From: Paramacrobiotus metropolitanus
Taxonomy: Eukaryota > Tardigrada > Eutardigrada > Parachela > Macrobiotidae
Assembly (NCBI RefSeq): GCF_019649055.1
Contig: NW_026570380.1
Location: 124,001-188,000, forward strand
Reading direction: 5' to 3'
Length of the DNA: 64,000 nt
The notes under the pieces are model-generated. The model was not told the DNA's origin and ran no database searches. It saw only the letters and a list, made by a program, of their open reading frames with translations. Of the stretch, positions 21,607-33,397 are shown piece after piece. Both the position numbers and the translations under genes were made by a program. Every line of letters begins with the position of its first letter. Position 1 is the stretch's first letter.

Positions 21607-24480
21607 ATGAACCAAACCAATGACTACGCCAAGCCTTTGGGCAAAAATTACTCAAAGCGAGGCACGGTGGGGCGATACACATTCCGCACCACCGGAAGCG
21701 CTGACTCCGAACCGGACCAGCCAAACTCGACCGGCACAACGAGTTCGGTCGAGGCCAAAAAAAGGCGGGACCAACAAATCCTGCCTCCTGACTTGGACGC
21801 AGGTGAGGAAAGCCTCGACGTTACCCTGGATGATACATTCCTAGAGGCACGCGAGGCACTGTCCGAGGCCAACTCGCCTAAGGACAGCCAACCTGGTGCT
21901 GATAACTCGGCCCAGGCCAACAGCGTCCCTCGGGACTTGGCGCACCAACCGGCCTTACCTGGTCCGGGCCAAGTCCAACTTGAGGCACCAACGGTGACCA
22001 CAAATGAGGACAAGACACGACACAGTAGACCCGGTGCTGAGAATTTGGCCCGGGCCAACCCTGTGGCCCAGGATCTGACAGCAAGTCCAGCCCTACCGGG
22101 TTTGGACCAGTTCCAACCTGAGTCACCGACAGCGACCAAAGGTGGGCGCAAGGCGCAGGACCAAGGCCAAAAGCCTGGTCCAAAGGCACATGACCTGGGC
22201 CAACCGCCCGCGAGTAGGTCGCCAATTATGTTTGAAGCTGATGGCTCGAACAAAACAACGCCATCGCCAACCAATGATATCACGGACGCGACTGGCCGGA
22301 CCAAACAGGACCCGGACCATCCGCCATTAGATCTGGGACATTTGACGAGCACCACAATGAGGACTGACTTGAACCAGTCATCCTTGGATATGATTCGCGC
22401 CGCGTTTAGCCCAGACAAGCTGATCCAGGCAACCCTGCCCGAGGACATCGACAACATCGAAGTCCTCAGGACCAGAGTGCGGGACCTGACCAAACAGCTT
22501 GTCGCCGCAAATGATGTCGCCCTCTCAGCCGAACAACTGATGGGGGAACAAATCGACAAGTACAAGACCCTTGCATCCAAATCGGATGCAGAGGCCAAAC
22601 GTATCTCGGCCCTACAGGCCCAGACCCAACTTGAGTTTACTAAACTCAAGTTAGCCCCTTGTCCAGACGCCGAGCGAGACCACCTCAACAAGGACATCCA
22701 TCGCCTAAAAGTGGCGGTGGCGGGACTTGAATTTATACTCGCCTCAACGAGGACCGAGTTGGCCCTGGCCAGGACTGACCAGACCCAAGCAAGAGCCACC
22801 ACTGAGCAACCTGACGAAGAGACAGACCGTCTCCAGACAGACAACGATCGCCTAAACGACGATCTGGCCAACTAGCAGGACGAGATCAACCGCCTGCGGA
22901 ATGGACAATCAGACAACAGAAATTTGCCCAATTGGGGCAGGCCTTCACCCAAGCCAAACTGGTGATCCAGGGCCAACATGATCGGATCATCAACTTGGAG
23001 GCCAACAATGCCGGTCTGGTTAAAGATTACCAGACGGCCACCCAACGCATCACCGAACTTAACGAGGACCTGGAAAAGCTAAGCACGGAATATGCTTGCT
23101 TAGATGCGGAAAAATCACATCTCGAGAACTTACATTCCGAGATGTCCGCAGAGCCACCCTCTTACCACACCTTTCCGGAATCAGATACACAACGTCGACA
23201 AGCTAAAGTCGACCAAGCGCTGCGACAGGTTCAACGGTTCTATGAGCAGACACTGTATTACCAGAAACGTTATCACGTCAATGTACTCCAAACGGAGCCA
23301 TCAACGGAGAAACCACCTCAAGGCTAACCATACCGGCGCCCTTGAGCACCGTGAATCAGGGATCATCAACAGCGACACCGACCCATTCAGCAACAAACCG
23401 ACAACTAGCTCAGCCACAATGGGTCCATCGACTGTAGACAGGCCTGCCACACAGACTCAATCGTCTGTGTTAAGCGGGCCATTCAGCTTTGGCCTGAACC
23501 AGCCGACGTCTCAGAACCAGCCACCAAGCCACGGATTCTTCTGGTCAAGCACACTCTACCCATCAATTTTTCCGAACCTGAACTCCGGCCCGAGTCCATA
23601 CTTTGTCTCGGGCCAGGCTCACCCTTCTGGCGTGGATCCAAACCGGACCAACCAGTCGAGCCCACAGTTCCAGTTCGGACAGATAGGAGGCCAAAGCGAC
23701 ACACCAACGGTGCAAATGCCACTCATAGGCCAGCTAAGCCTAACTGGCCTTCCTGTCTCACTGGCTGCCCTAACGGGCCAAGCCCAGCCACAACCGGGCC
23801 AAAGTGTGCCCCCGGGCCAACCCCAGGACCAAAACGTGCCTACCCACCCTGCGCCGCGCCAAGAGCAGCGACGCCACCCGGACACGCTGCCCAACCAAAC
23901 CCGGGCCAGAATATGCCCATGCTGGTCCAGCTACCCAATGGGGCATATGAATGGATGGCGTCCAACACAGCCATCCAATACCCACATGGCCAAGAACAAC
24001 AGGCACTGCAGCCGCCACCACAAGTATTGGTACAGCAAATAACGCCTGCACCATCGCCAAAAGCCAGCCCACCACTCAACAATCTGGAGGCCATCGACCG
24101 ATATGCGAAGGCCAGCGCGAAAGCCAGTAACCGTACCACTCCACCACCCTTCGACGGCGACAAAACCATGGTGAAGGGATGGATTGCCCAGGTCAAATGG
24201 ATCTGTAAGCAATCGTCCGACTTAAACAAGCCGGACCCGGACTTCTATGGAGTCTTGACCAAATCGGTCAAAAAGTGGTACATGGGCCAGATGAACCGCG
24301 AAGAAGGCGATGGTTATACGGTCGAAGAATGGCTCCAGAAATTCCGGGAGCGATATGGCGATGACAACCAGCAAGCCAACGCTCGGGCGAAATCGCGAAC
24401 CGATCCTACCGACACGGTTCTGAGACGCCAGAACAATATTACGATGCGATCCTGACTCTCCAGGCACGCGCCAACCTCGA
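21607..24480 (+). pseudogene. gag of Gypsy element 1, broken
   Basis: The first segment (21607-22875, 422 codons) is polar and Pro/Gly/Asp-rich in its first half, then a coiled coil (from about residue 280, LRTRVRDLTKQLVAAND and onward). It ends in an in-frame TAG. A second coiled-coil piece runs 22932-23327 in another frame, then a Pro/Gln-rich stretch. The capsid-like segment at about 24100-24400 contains PPFDGDKTMVKGWI and GYTVEEWLQKFRERYGD, alignable by eye with DSLLGWIRQVKE and MTVDEWMTKFKEEFGD in element 2. At least two frameshifts and one stop mean it cannot give full-length Gag. Confidence 0.7.
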
Positions 24481-24741
24481 CAATACCATGACGCTGCACC
24501 TTCTGAAAAACAATGTGCTCTAAACATCAGACTGCCGAAGACCCCGACAGAATTTCGTGATTATATTCGACAGTTTACGTCAGGTGGGCCAAGAATACCC
24601 GGTAATTCGGGCGGCTATACCAACGCAGCCAGGACTGATCGTAGCACAGCCAACACCGCCGGCCTCTTATCCCCCACAGATGCTTCCACCGCTACAACCT
24701 CAGGTGGATTCAACATACGCCGCGATCGTGGCTATGAACCT

Positions 24742-27700
24742 ATGCCGAATCACGGGATAGTAAAGACTATCCCCATACCAGAGGCACCGGGACAACGGCC
24801 GGTGCCTGACAGAGAACTTAAGGAGAAACTGGTCCAGCGATTCAAAACATGGTTCATCGGAGTAAGAAATTTCCTCCAGTACCGCACTGACCGACTCTTT
24901 GCCCTAGAAGAGGGCTGGCTCGAAGAAAAAGGCGTGAGACTAACGTGGGCACAAACTGGAGCAGAATATGGACCATTTGCCCAAGAAATGGACAAACTTC
25001 ATGAAGAGGGATCATTATGGGAGGACGAACGTCTAGCCCTATGGTGGGAATATAGAGAGTACCACATGGAAATGCCGAAAGCATTCCAACGGATGTGCTC
25101 GGAACTCTTCGATGACATCATAAAACTTCCAAGAATTCGCTCCAACACCCTGACGTAAAGACCAACATATGGACAAAATACGATTTGTCCCTGACCAACG
25201 TCAAAACCATACCAGAACCACTGCCAGAAGCAGCACCGCACATAGCGACAAGAGAGCGCTTCATCGATGGCCCACACCCAGAACAGGGTGGCCATAGGAG
25301 GGACACCAGCCAGAACGAGCAGGACCCTTCAACGGAGGAAGTCCAATTGACTTGTCCTCTATGTGGAGACGCCGTTGAAGCAGTATTACGGGCCATACAG
25401 ACCCGTGCTGCTCAGCGGTGGACAGGAGGCCGACCAGCCTCACCACTCCCTAACAAAGACCGCCTAACCACATCGGCTGAACCGGACAAACCTGAGGAAC
25501 AGGAAATCGAGACCGGAGAGGCAGGGAACCGAGTAGCGGATCCTATGTTTGAACCGGCACCAACGGTGGCCGGTGGCGCGCCAACCTCTAACGAGGACAA
25601 AGGCGATCCAAAACCAGAGCAGGACGACAAACCCGAGTCTACCGATTTAGACGTCCAAAGCTCGAGCGACTCACCGGACACTGACACTAATAACCAATCA
25701 TCAAAGGAGTCCGGTGACGATGACGACGATCCAACCACTCGCCAACTTCGGGCCGAAGCACCAACCATTCGCCGAACCAGACTGCAGCGGCAGATGGAAG
25801 GCCTTAAAGAAGAGAAAGAAGTCGTCTTCGTCCATAAGCGGTACACCATACCAGCCCACTCAACCTGCTGGGTTAAGGTCCACACGTACAGAACCATGGA
25901 CCCAAAGCGCCCAGTTTACTGTAATTCGTTAAGACGACCACACCGCCAGATCTTACCGATCGAGGCGAAGGTCGAAACCCGTCAGGGCGAGTACGCGTGG
26001 GTCCAGGTTCTGAATAAGTCTCTACGAGACCAAGTCCTCCGTAAAGGTGCAAGAATTGGCCATATGTATTACAGCGATATATATGAGCCAGACATCAGAG
26101 AGGACGGCGTGGATTGTTCCATACCAAACGCCGGCGCCCTACCATGGCCAAAAGAGGCGGGACACAATCCGAAGAGACAACGCACTATAACTGACTACGC
26201 AAAGGTCTGGGCAACCGTAAAAACGGAACTACTACCTGAGTCCATTACACCAGTCCAAGTCAGCATCGACTTCGCCGTCGATCCGAAACAGAAACTAATG
26301 TACCTCGGAAGGCAGGACACCAAACGGTGCCTGGCCATGCTTGACGGATCAGTCCAGCATGACGGCAAAAGTTTCACCATTCTTGTCTCAAACTACTCTA
26401 AAGAGCAACAGATACTCCGGAAGGGAGTGGACATGGGCCGAGTAGAGCCATATGAAGAGGCCACGAACGAAAAATTCGCCCAGATCAATTCCCTCCAAAC
26501 CGGCGAGGAAGATCCTGAAGTGGAACGCGAAATCCGCGCCCACATTGCCAACGCACATTTTGGCGACCACATGACTGACGAGCAAACCGCTCTACTCCTT
26601 CAGGACTGTTGGGAACTCAGGGCCCAATTCCCCACGTCCAAAAAGCCTTACGGCGACGTTAAGGAGGTGACCCACATCATATAAGTTGGCGACGCTGAAC
26701 CGATTAAGATGAACCCAACCCGAACGAGTTGGAAGGGACGGGAGTTCATTATTAAGCATGTCCAGGAAATGCTGGACCAAGGCTTGATTGAACCGTCTAT
26801 GGCAGCGAGGAGTTTCCCAGTGGTCCTTGCTTCGAAGAAAAACGGCGACGGAACCATGGGCACTCAGTTCTGCATAAACTACATTAAGCTGAACTCGGTG
26901 ACCAAAAAGAACAACTATCCATTGCCCAACCCAGATGAACTTCTGGACCAGTGTGCAGGCAACGCCTACTGCGGCAAGGTAGATTGTCGGTCCGGATTCT
27001 GGCAAATCCCGATGGACCCAGCGTCCATCGACTACACTACCTTCTTTACACCAGAAGGGATGTATCGGTTCAAACGAATGCCGTTTGGCCTCTGCAACTG
27101 GCCAGCAACATTCCAAATGACCATGGACAAAATTTTGGCACAAGCACGTAAGAAAGGCGGTGTCTTCGCATACATCGACGACGTGATATTCTTCGGCAAG
27201 ACTTTCGACGAATTCAGGCAAGCGTTCAGAAATACGCTCATCTGCCTGCGAGATGCCGGATTCACGATAAAACCGTCGAAATGCGAATTCGGAATGGAAT
27301 AACTTCAATTCCTTGGACACATCGTCAGCAAGGACGGTGTCCTTACTGACCCAGAAAAGGTTGCGGCCATCGCTGAGAAGCAACCGCCCAGAACCGAGCG
27401 CTAACTTCGCTCGTTCCTTGGACTTGCCAACTACTATCGGAAGTTTATTTTGGGCTACGCCCAGAAAACGAGAATGTATGAACTCCTGCAGAAGGAAAGT
27501 TCAGTCAAGAACGACTGGACAGACGCTCACACCGCCGAGTTCAACGAAATGAAGTAGGCCCTAACGGAAGCACCTACTTTGGCCAAATTCGATGCGACCA
27601 AAAAGACCACCATTGAATGCGATGCAAGTGACGCAGGCATCGGAGCCATACTTAGCCAAGACTCGAGGCCAATCGCCTACGCGAGTCGCGTCCTACATGG

Positions 27701-27875
27701 CGCTGAGAAGAACTACGGCGTGACCGAATTGGAATGCTTAGCCGTAGTGTGGGCCGTCCAAAAGTTTAAACACTACATTGACCACGGATCTTTCACGGTT
27801 AGGACGGACCATCGAGGGAACCAGCATTCACGGACCAAACTAAGCGGCTCCAGCTTTCCGGCATCCGCTTGTTAG
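24742..27875 (+). pseudogene. pol remnant of Gypsy element 1 (RT and partial RNase H)
   Basis: The first part (24742-25158) has a TIPIPEAPGQ motif and a LWEDERLALWWEYRE segment shared with element 2. From 25185 a single frame runs to 27875 but contains TAA at 26682, 27301 and 27403 and TAG at 27555, all substitutions rather than frameshifts. Before the reverse transcriptase there is a beta-rich domain (QILRKGVDMGRVEPY) seen in other Gypsy Pol proteins. The reverse transcriptase has TSWKGREFI, VDCRSGFWQIPMDPAS, RMPFGLCN and the catalytic YIDDV (near 27172). RNase H starts with TIECDASDAGIGAIL and is cut off after VRTDH. No protease or integrase is present. Confidence 0.85.
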
Positions 27876-27885
27876 GGGTTTTGTT

Positions 27886-28471
27886 TGGGGTTGTTTGAGC
27901 TGCACGGAAAGGACACCGGCAAGCGCATACACACCAGGTGCGCAGCCGGTGCTTCACCGATTCCCCGCCGAGATCTTCCACATGCCCACTTCGCTCTCCA
28001 GCCATGGTAAAAGATACATGAGTAGCAACACATTAATGTCCAATTAAAAATGTTTTTATTTGTTATTTATGTGGCGTACGGGTGTTGTGCTATCTGTTCT
28101 GTCTTCCATTTTACGCCCACATCCTGTTTTCCTAGCGCCACCATGGCACCGATCGTTGTTAGAGTTCATCGCTGCTTGTACTGCAGCTCATTTCAGTTTT
28201 GCTAGGCTAGCGTGCAGTTGCAAACTTTTCTTTACCGCCCGCCACACCCGACTTGTTTTGTATTCTGTTATTTGTCTAAAGCCAAATAAAGGGGGTTTGA
28301 GGTGCTGGGAAAGGAAACCGGCAAGCGCGCACACCGGCATGTGCGCAGGCGCGCACATACCAGGTGCGCAAGCGCGTACACACCAGGTGCGCAGCCAGAG
28401 CTTCACCGATTCCCAACCGAGATCTTCCACATGCCCACTTCGCTCTCCAGCCATGGTAAAAGATATATGAG
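27886..28471. repeat. direct-repeat pair flanking a dispersed repeat
   Basis: Segments ending at about 28018 and 28471 share a conserved block of roughly 90-130 bp, from the CACCAGGTGCGCAGCC region to TGGTAAAAGATAYATGAGT. The intervening 28019-28240 matches, in opposite orientation, 56505-56745. The arrangement resembles a small element with terminal direct repeats, or a tandem duplication. Minus-strand frames in both copies start MAGERSGHVEDLG, but I see no reason to call them genes. Confidence 0.6.
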
Positions 28472-28612
28472 TGTCCCGCGCAATCCAGAGATATAGCCAA
28501 AACGATTTTGTGGATTTCATCAAAAAGTTTTGCCATAATCATTATAAAACATATGGCAAAACTGCCCGCAGACCTGCCGAAACTGCAGTTACACTAACTG
28601 TTTGCCCTTCCA

Positions 28613-28855
28613 GACAGCAAGGGTCAGATCAGCATCGAGTACGTCCCGGTCTATGGACAATCCCCTGGAGGAAATAACTGCCTCATATATTCGTTTGCCT
28701 TTGCGCATGACATGTTATTGGGCAAGCAGATTCAAAACGCCAACTATGTTTGGGAGGACGAACTACGCCACTGGTTTTTAACCATCATCGCAACCGGCAC
28801 ATTGCCGCCTATTCCCAGATCGAAGGCCGTAATCCTCGAACGGAAACCACGGTAA
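28613..28855 (+). pseudogene. Ulp1/C48-type peptidase-like C-terminal fragment
   Basis: The frame reads EYVPVYGQSPGGNNCLIYSF, then AFAHDMLLG, then LRHWFLTIIATGTLPPIP. The spacing of Gln, then GGxNC, then a hydrophobic AFA helix and an FP-like end resembles the catalytic Gln/Cys end of Ulp1-like cysteine peptidases carried by many transposons. The His and Asp part is not present. It begins right after TTTGCCCTTCCAG, a good 3' splice site, and ends either in TAA or at a possible GTAAAA donor, so it may be one exon of a degraded mobile-element gene. I have seen no other exon. Confidence 0.4.
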
Positions 28856-29555
28856 AAGATCATAACTGCACAGTAACAGCAGCAGATGCAGTGGAAATAC
28901 GCCGGCGATTGCATCTGCCCAGCGGATATTGAGCGGTTTCGCTGTGATAATTGCTCACGTACTGAATTATACAATAACTGTTCTTTTCCTTACTAACTTT
29001 GGCGCATCACTACCGCACGTGCTACTTGACCGTCATCGCTGATTTCTGATCCAAACGCAGCGGCTACTTCCAGGAAAAGTGCAAGGTGGCACAATGCATG
29101 CAGTGTAATGGCAGCGTAATGGCATTTTGAGAACTGCATTGTTGAAAATCGCTCTATCTGTAGTTGCTGTGTTCAGTTATCCACTAATTACTACATCATG
29201 CAAAAACCGTTTCTCTTATTTTCCAGTTTTGCTGACCCGTGGTCAGTTTACTGACCACTGCAACACCCTTGTTTTGAAGCCCTCTTTCTGCTCTATACAA
29301 TAAACATCTTTAATTTGGTCAGCTGCTGTTCGCGGAATTATTATAGAATTAAACGTATTTATGACTAGGACCGTTTGCGCCCAATGGTGTTGCTAAACAC
29401 CCATGTCGTTGCCGGTGATCTAGTGCCAGTACAATCTCACAAAGAATTCCCTTTCTTAATGTAATTCAATTTTTTCATCGAGAAATCCGGGTTTTCAGGT
29501 AGAAACTCGCACCCCTTCGTGTAGTGGGCGTTGGAGGGTTAAAAAGGTCGAGGAT
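28856..29555. other. intergenic, nothing recognised
   Basis: No open frame of note and no repeat. An AATAAA occurs near 29301 but no gene can be attached to it. Confidence 0.45.
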
Positions 29556-30168
29556 CTAGGCTCTCCTGTAGCGTCGCGGATCTTCCGGCCAACAAAACGA
29601 ATCAGTTCCGCAAACGATGTTCCAAAAGTTCCGAACGTCTCGACCGCCAGAGCTTAGGAAAAATAGCCCAAACCCTCGGCGAAAGCGTTTTTCCGCCGCT
29701 TCGCTGTTTTCCGCCAGTTGTGCGACACTCCTGGCTTTCAGCGAGCTAGCATGCGCATGAGACACGGCCACAGTATCAAAACATGTTGCATCTCATACCA
29801 CGGCCTTTCCTTTTGCGCACAGAGTCATCCTATCCGGCCGCTTGCCGCCCTTGTCAGACAATCCAGCCAATTCGCTTTGGCAGGGAAAGCCGGCGAGCTC
29901 CAAGCCACGCCTCGTCTCATTGTTCAGCTTAACATGTCGCGACCATCTACCGTTGCTGCTAAGGCAAGACAAACCGTGGTGGCCGTTTGTTTCTACTCGG
30001 CTTCCGCAGTTTACGCAGTCGTGCTCTTCCTCAACGGGCAGCCCATATCGGATAGCAACACGAACTCTGACTTCTTCATCTTGCAAAAATGTATGTAGAG
30101 CAGGTGCTTGAAGGGCATTTAGCCAGGCGCCGGAGTCACGTTGGAGTGCAACCAACAGCACTGCCTTA
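29556..30168 (-). pseudogene. R2-like LINE endonuclease fragment
   Basis: Minus-strand reading gives VALQRDSGAWLNAL, a zinc-finger-like CVNCGSRVETNGHHGLSC, then KRPDRMTLC. These match the finger and restriction-like endonuclease of the LINEs at 15.9 and 56.9 kb. The catalytic PDG reads PDR here, and a TGA replaces the Trp of the WDxTC motif, so the copy is inactive. The frame ends at the left edge of the inverted-repeat element at 30170. Only the 3' quarter of the LINE is present. Confidence 0.75.
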
Positions 30169-30169
30169 T

Positions 30170-31016
30170 GGCCCGCGCTGAACCTAGGATTCGGATTCGG
30201 AGTACTAAAACTTGGATTCAGATAACTCAAACTTGAAGTTGGATCTCTTAACTTGGATTACATAAATTGGATTACATAAGTTAGATTACTTAACCTGGAT
30301 TTACTAAAGTGGACTAGTAAGTACTATTATTTTGGGGCTTGGATTACGTTTTGTTATACTGCTTTCTTTTGCCGGTTCTTCTGTTACTCTCAGGTCATTC
30401 TTAGGTTTCAAAGGTTTCTTAGGTTATAGAAAACCGAAAACGTTTGAACCGATAAAAGAGATAAAAAATACAAAACAAATGATAAATCAGTATGTAAAAG
30501 CATTGTATGCAGTATGCTGTGGATGAGCTTTTCTCTCTAAAGGTCATCACCAAAAATGGGTCGAATGACGTCATGCTGTATCAATAGCAGCGTTAAAGTT
30601 TATCAGTTTTTTAGGTTCGAAGGTTTTTCTCTTTTCTATAACCTAAGGTCCTAAGGAAAATAAGAAATTTTAAAAATACCTAAAAACCGATGAAGCCTAA
30701 GAATCCTACGTAACGTAAGCATCCTACAAAACTTAAGAAACTTAAGCTCAGAAACAAATGCTGAGAAGACCTAAGAAACCCAAAAATACCTAAGAAGGTT
30801 TGGGAACCTAAGAGTAACCTCAGAATAACAGAAGAATAGGCAGGAGAAAACAGTATAAGAAAATGCAATCCAAGCCCCAAAAAAAGTACTAGTCCAGTTT
30901 AGGAAATCCAAGTTATCCAATTTAAGTAATCCAGCTTATGTAATCCAAGTTAAGGGATCCAAGTCCAGGTTTGAGTAATCCGACTCCGAATCCGAATCCA
31001 AGGTTCAGCGCGGGCC
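30170..31016. mobile_element. inverted-repeat element with GGCCCGCGCTGAACCT ends
   Basis: The left end GGCCCGCGCTGAACCTAGGA and the right end (reverse-complemented GGCCCGCGCTGAACCTTGGA) begin inverted repeats that continue imperfectly for about 200 bp. They contain ATTCGGATTCGG and repeated CTTGGATTACATAA-like and CTTAGGTTTC-like modules. The 847-bp element encodes nothing. The two flanks carry different element fragments (LINE on the left, DIRS-like gag on the right) and show no target duplication. A related end occurs at 61214. Confidence 0.7.
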
Positions 31017-32170
31017 GTGGCTGTAGTTTCTGTGGGTACTCGATCCGCAGGTGGCGCAAGTGTGCTTACGGCCGTTCACGCAGGGCGTCGAGCAAAATCC
31101 GCGGTTAAATTTATGGCAAATTTCTGCAGCTCCGGAGGAGGTTGGATCGCCGGCTTGGTTTTCGTTGCAGTTTGCCGCTATGCAACCGACTTGATGACAG
31201 CGGCTACATTTGGCGCGACTGTGCTTTGGGTTACCGCCTCCGGTGGTCGACGAAATAATGTTCTAGCGCGGGCGAATTGCCGATGGTCTCCTGGATGGAA
31301 TCATCGTGTGGCCTGGTCCAAATGCCGAGATCCTCGAGATACTGAGCTGCGAAATTTCGGAACTGAATATCGTACTCCAGCACGTGCTCCAGTTTGTATC
31401 TACGAGCAGGATCCGCCATCAAGGATATGAGGTCAAGGTACTTGATCAATGGAAGAGTCAGTTTTGGTTCTACGAAAGTGCGGTACGCCATGAAGACGGA
31501 GAAGGCACGGTTCCAGCTGGCCAGGGAATTGATCTGCTCCTTCTTTGCTGCCGACGTGAAGGCATACTCGCCTGTGGGCTCGTCCAGTGCCATGCGGGTC
31601 CCCGTTTGGCCGCGTTTTGCCGGGACGCGGTTCTGGGGCAAAAGGTCAGTGAAGTCGACAAATTGGCTGGGGTCTAATAGTTGCTCCCGTAGTTTTGGAG
31701 AGACCGCTGGGAGTACTGTGACGGAGTTGATCCAATGGTCACCGGCGCGGCGCCGAGTCGTGCAAAGACGGATGGAACCTCAGAGGGTGCTTCAATTGCC
31801 ATAACACTGTCTTCGAGCTTGCCGTCGGCGGTGGTGACGCGGTTGGAGGCTGGGGACAAAGAACGTTGTGTACGTGCGGCGCCGACTTGCAGTACAGGTT
31901 GGTTGGAACCCTGCTGCGCTGTCGAGCCGCGCATTGTTGCGACCGCTCTCTGGAGTTCCGCCAGTTGGGAGTGAATTCGGCCTGTGTTGTGGGCGTGGGA
32001 TTGCCAAGGGATGATCCAGGAGGAACGACCACGGTAGACCTGATGTTCCGCCGGGCTGCAGCATCGGGATTCCTGGTGACCTTTCGCTTCGTGGGTACTT
32101 GATGTGGTGAACGCTGCCGTGTGTTATACCGGGATCCGGGTTGGGCTCTATTCGTTTGACCTCGTGTCAT
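31017..32170 (-). pseudogene. DIRS-like retrotransposon gag (broken)
   Basis: Minus-strand reading from 32170 gives a basic, Pro/Thr-rich N-terminus. After frameshifts a core follows with SLASWNRAFSVFMAYRTF, LIKYLDLISLMA and LEYDIQFRNFAAQY. Further on, a Cys/His cluster begins ICHKFNRGFC and continues HTCATCGSSTHR. This combination of a helical core and Cys/His finger is what I associate with gag-like ORF1 proteins of DIRS-type tyrosine-recombinase elements; the assignment is from memory of the family. The 3' side is cut by the inverted-repeat element at 31016, and Gypsy element 2 is inserted just upstream of the N-terminus. No reverse transcriptase or recombinase is seen nearby. Confidence 0.5.
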
Positions 32171-32180
32171 TATTACGGGC

Positions 32181-32503
32181 TATGAGCGCAGGCGTACTCA
32201 GCGTACACCCAGCTTGGCAGTCTGTTGTGTTTTGTTGTGCGCCCGCCTTAGCGTGGCAGCACCTTGGTGTTCTCAGCGCAACCGCATGGTGTGGCAGCTA
32301 CGTGCGCTTGCCGTAGTCGGCAATGCAGAGTTGCACATTCTGAATTTCTATCGAAATTAGTCTTGATAAAAAGTTCTCGCAGTCGCGTCTTTTTTTCGCT
32401 TTTCCATAGCGTTAGACGTTTAGCATTGCCAGATCTGTTTGGCAGACGGAATTACGTCAATTCCGATTCTGTGACGTGAACCTTCTACGGTTCCCGTCTT
32501 ATA
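32181..32503 (+). repeat. 5' LTR of Gypsy element 2
   Basis: Matches 56133-56455 almost perfectly at a constant offset of 23,952. It begins TATGAG and ends CTTATA, an imperfect inverted terminal repeat. The primer binding site starts at the next base. Confidence 0.9.
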
Positions 32504-32515
32504 TGGTAGCAAGAG
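32504..32515 (+). promoter_or_regulatory. primer binding site, initiator tRNA-Met type
   Basis: TGGTAGCAAGAG abuts the 5' LTR. The first 8 bases match the complement of the initiator tRNA-Met 3' end, and the following AGAG fits with a one-base bulge. Element 1 has TGGTAGCAG in the same position. Confidence 0.65.
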
Positions 32516-33397
32516 ACGTGTTTCTCCAGGATAATCCCTGAAGTTTTCCCCGTCCAACTGACGGAGTGCTGAAGTGTGCGAGGAAGGGCTCGCTGACGAA
32601 GCAGTCGAAGGTGAAGGAAGGGCGCTTGGATCTCGACAGCAGATCAGCACCAGTGTGTCTCTACTGTGAAGAGCACGCTGTACTGTTCTGACGCGAGCAA
32701 GGCTACGGTAGTAGCTTTGTTCGGAGGGGCAGAAGCGCCGAGGAAGATAGCCAGAAGAGGCAGAAGCCCGAAGGGGGGCACGACTGGGCAAGCCACTTTT
32801 GGTCTGACGGGTGTGGAGTTCAGGTGCGTCTCTACTGTGTAGAGCGCACACATCATACGCGCTCACCCAAAAGGGTGGTCGAGCGCCCCTGTCGTTGCCA
32901 ACGTCAAGGCGCGACAGAAGACCCGCAGCCAGCAAGTCTTTTGGTCGACGCACCGCTGCGTCCCGTTGATACGAAACGAAAGGGGTTAACGATCTGACCC
33001 AGGAGAATGCAGTGTAATCGCTGGAGGATTTGGAGGATTCGCGGAAGGACGCGCAGGATCGATTTCTGGATCACGGAGACGATCAGGTCAGAATTTTGTT
33101 TATTAATTTCGCCATTGGCGCAGACGTAGAATTCTCAATTTCATTGGTCGGTGATGAGCTGAGCGAGAAAGTAGGCGGTACATTTTCGCACGGCGCGCTA
33201 GCAAAAATTCGCACGGCGCGCTAGCCACCTATCAAAAGGCTCTGAAAGAAACGCAGAATATTGAGAGCTCGAGCGATGAGAATGGCAACTCCGGACGTCA
33301 AAGCGGAGATAACAAGGGAGACCAGTTAAAGGTCACCGACGGGAGAACGGCAGCTGATGGACAGCTTCAAGCAGACCTGACGGTCGAGACCGGAGGA
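32516..33397 (+). other. leader of Gypsy element 2
   Basis: No supported ORF. GTCTCTACTGTGAAGAGC near 32657 and CTCTACTGTGTAGAG near 32827 are related short palindromic segments that could form hairpins in the genomic RNA. The AAAGGTCA array starts only at the end of this region (33328). Confidence 0.5.

Larger units (their letters stand above)
20257..27875 (+). mobile_element. Ty3/Gypsy element 1, 3'-truncated
   Basis: Order: 5' LTR, tRNA-type primer binding site, long leader, gag with coiled coil and capsid-like segment, then pol with reverse transcriptase and the start of RNase H. The rest of RNase H, the integrase and the 3' LTR are absent; at about 27870 the sequence changes abruptly to unrelated repeat DNA. 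Compared with element 2 it also lacks the Gly-rich nucleocapsid region and the protease, so there is an internal deletion around 24.5 kb. Several nonsense codons interrupt gag and pol. Its interior is rich in GGCCAA and GGACCA strings. Confidence 0.85.

Noticed and set aside
21648-22871. 407-codon open frame antisense to gag of Gypsy element 1
   Set aside because: It overlaps a well-supported gag frame of the same length, has Ser/Trp-rich shadow composition and no domain.
27799-28523. Minus-strand frames starting MAGERSGHVEDLG in both direct repeats
   Set aside because: They arise from duplicated repeat DNA and diverge immediately after the shared block.
30332-30526. Short ORF in the inverted-repeat element at 30.3 kb
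   Set aside because: It lies wholly within the inverted arms and translates repeat modules.
30540-30548. AAAGGTCA outside element 2
   Set aside because: Single sites here and at about 31640, 62026 and 63226 are what chance predicts and do not extend the array.
32420-32953. 177-codon minus-strand frame across the 5' LTR and leader
   Set aside because: It crosses the LTR boundary, and the LTR part recurs at the 3' LTR with a different continuation, so it is not a gene.
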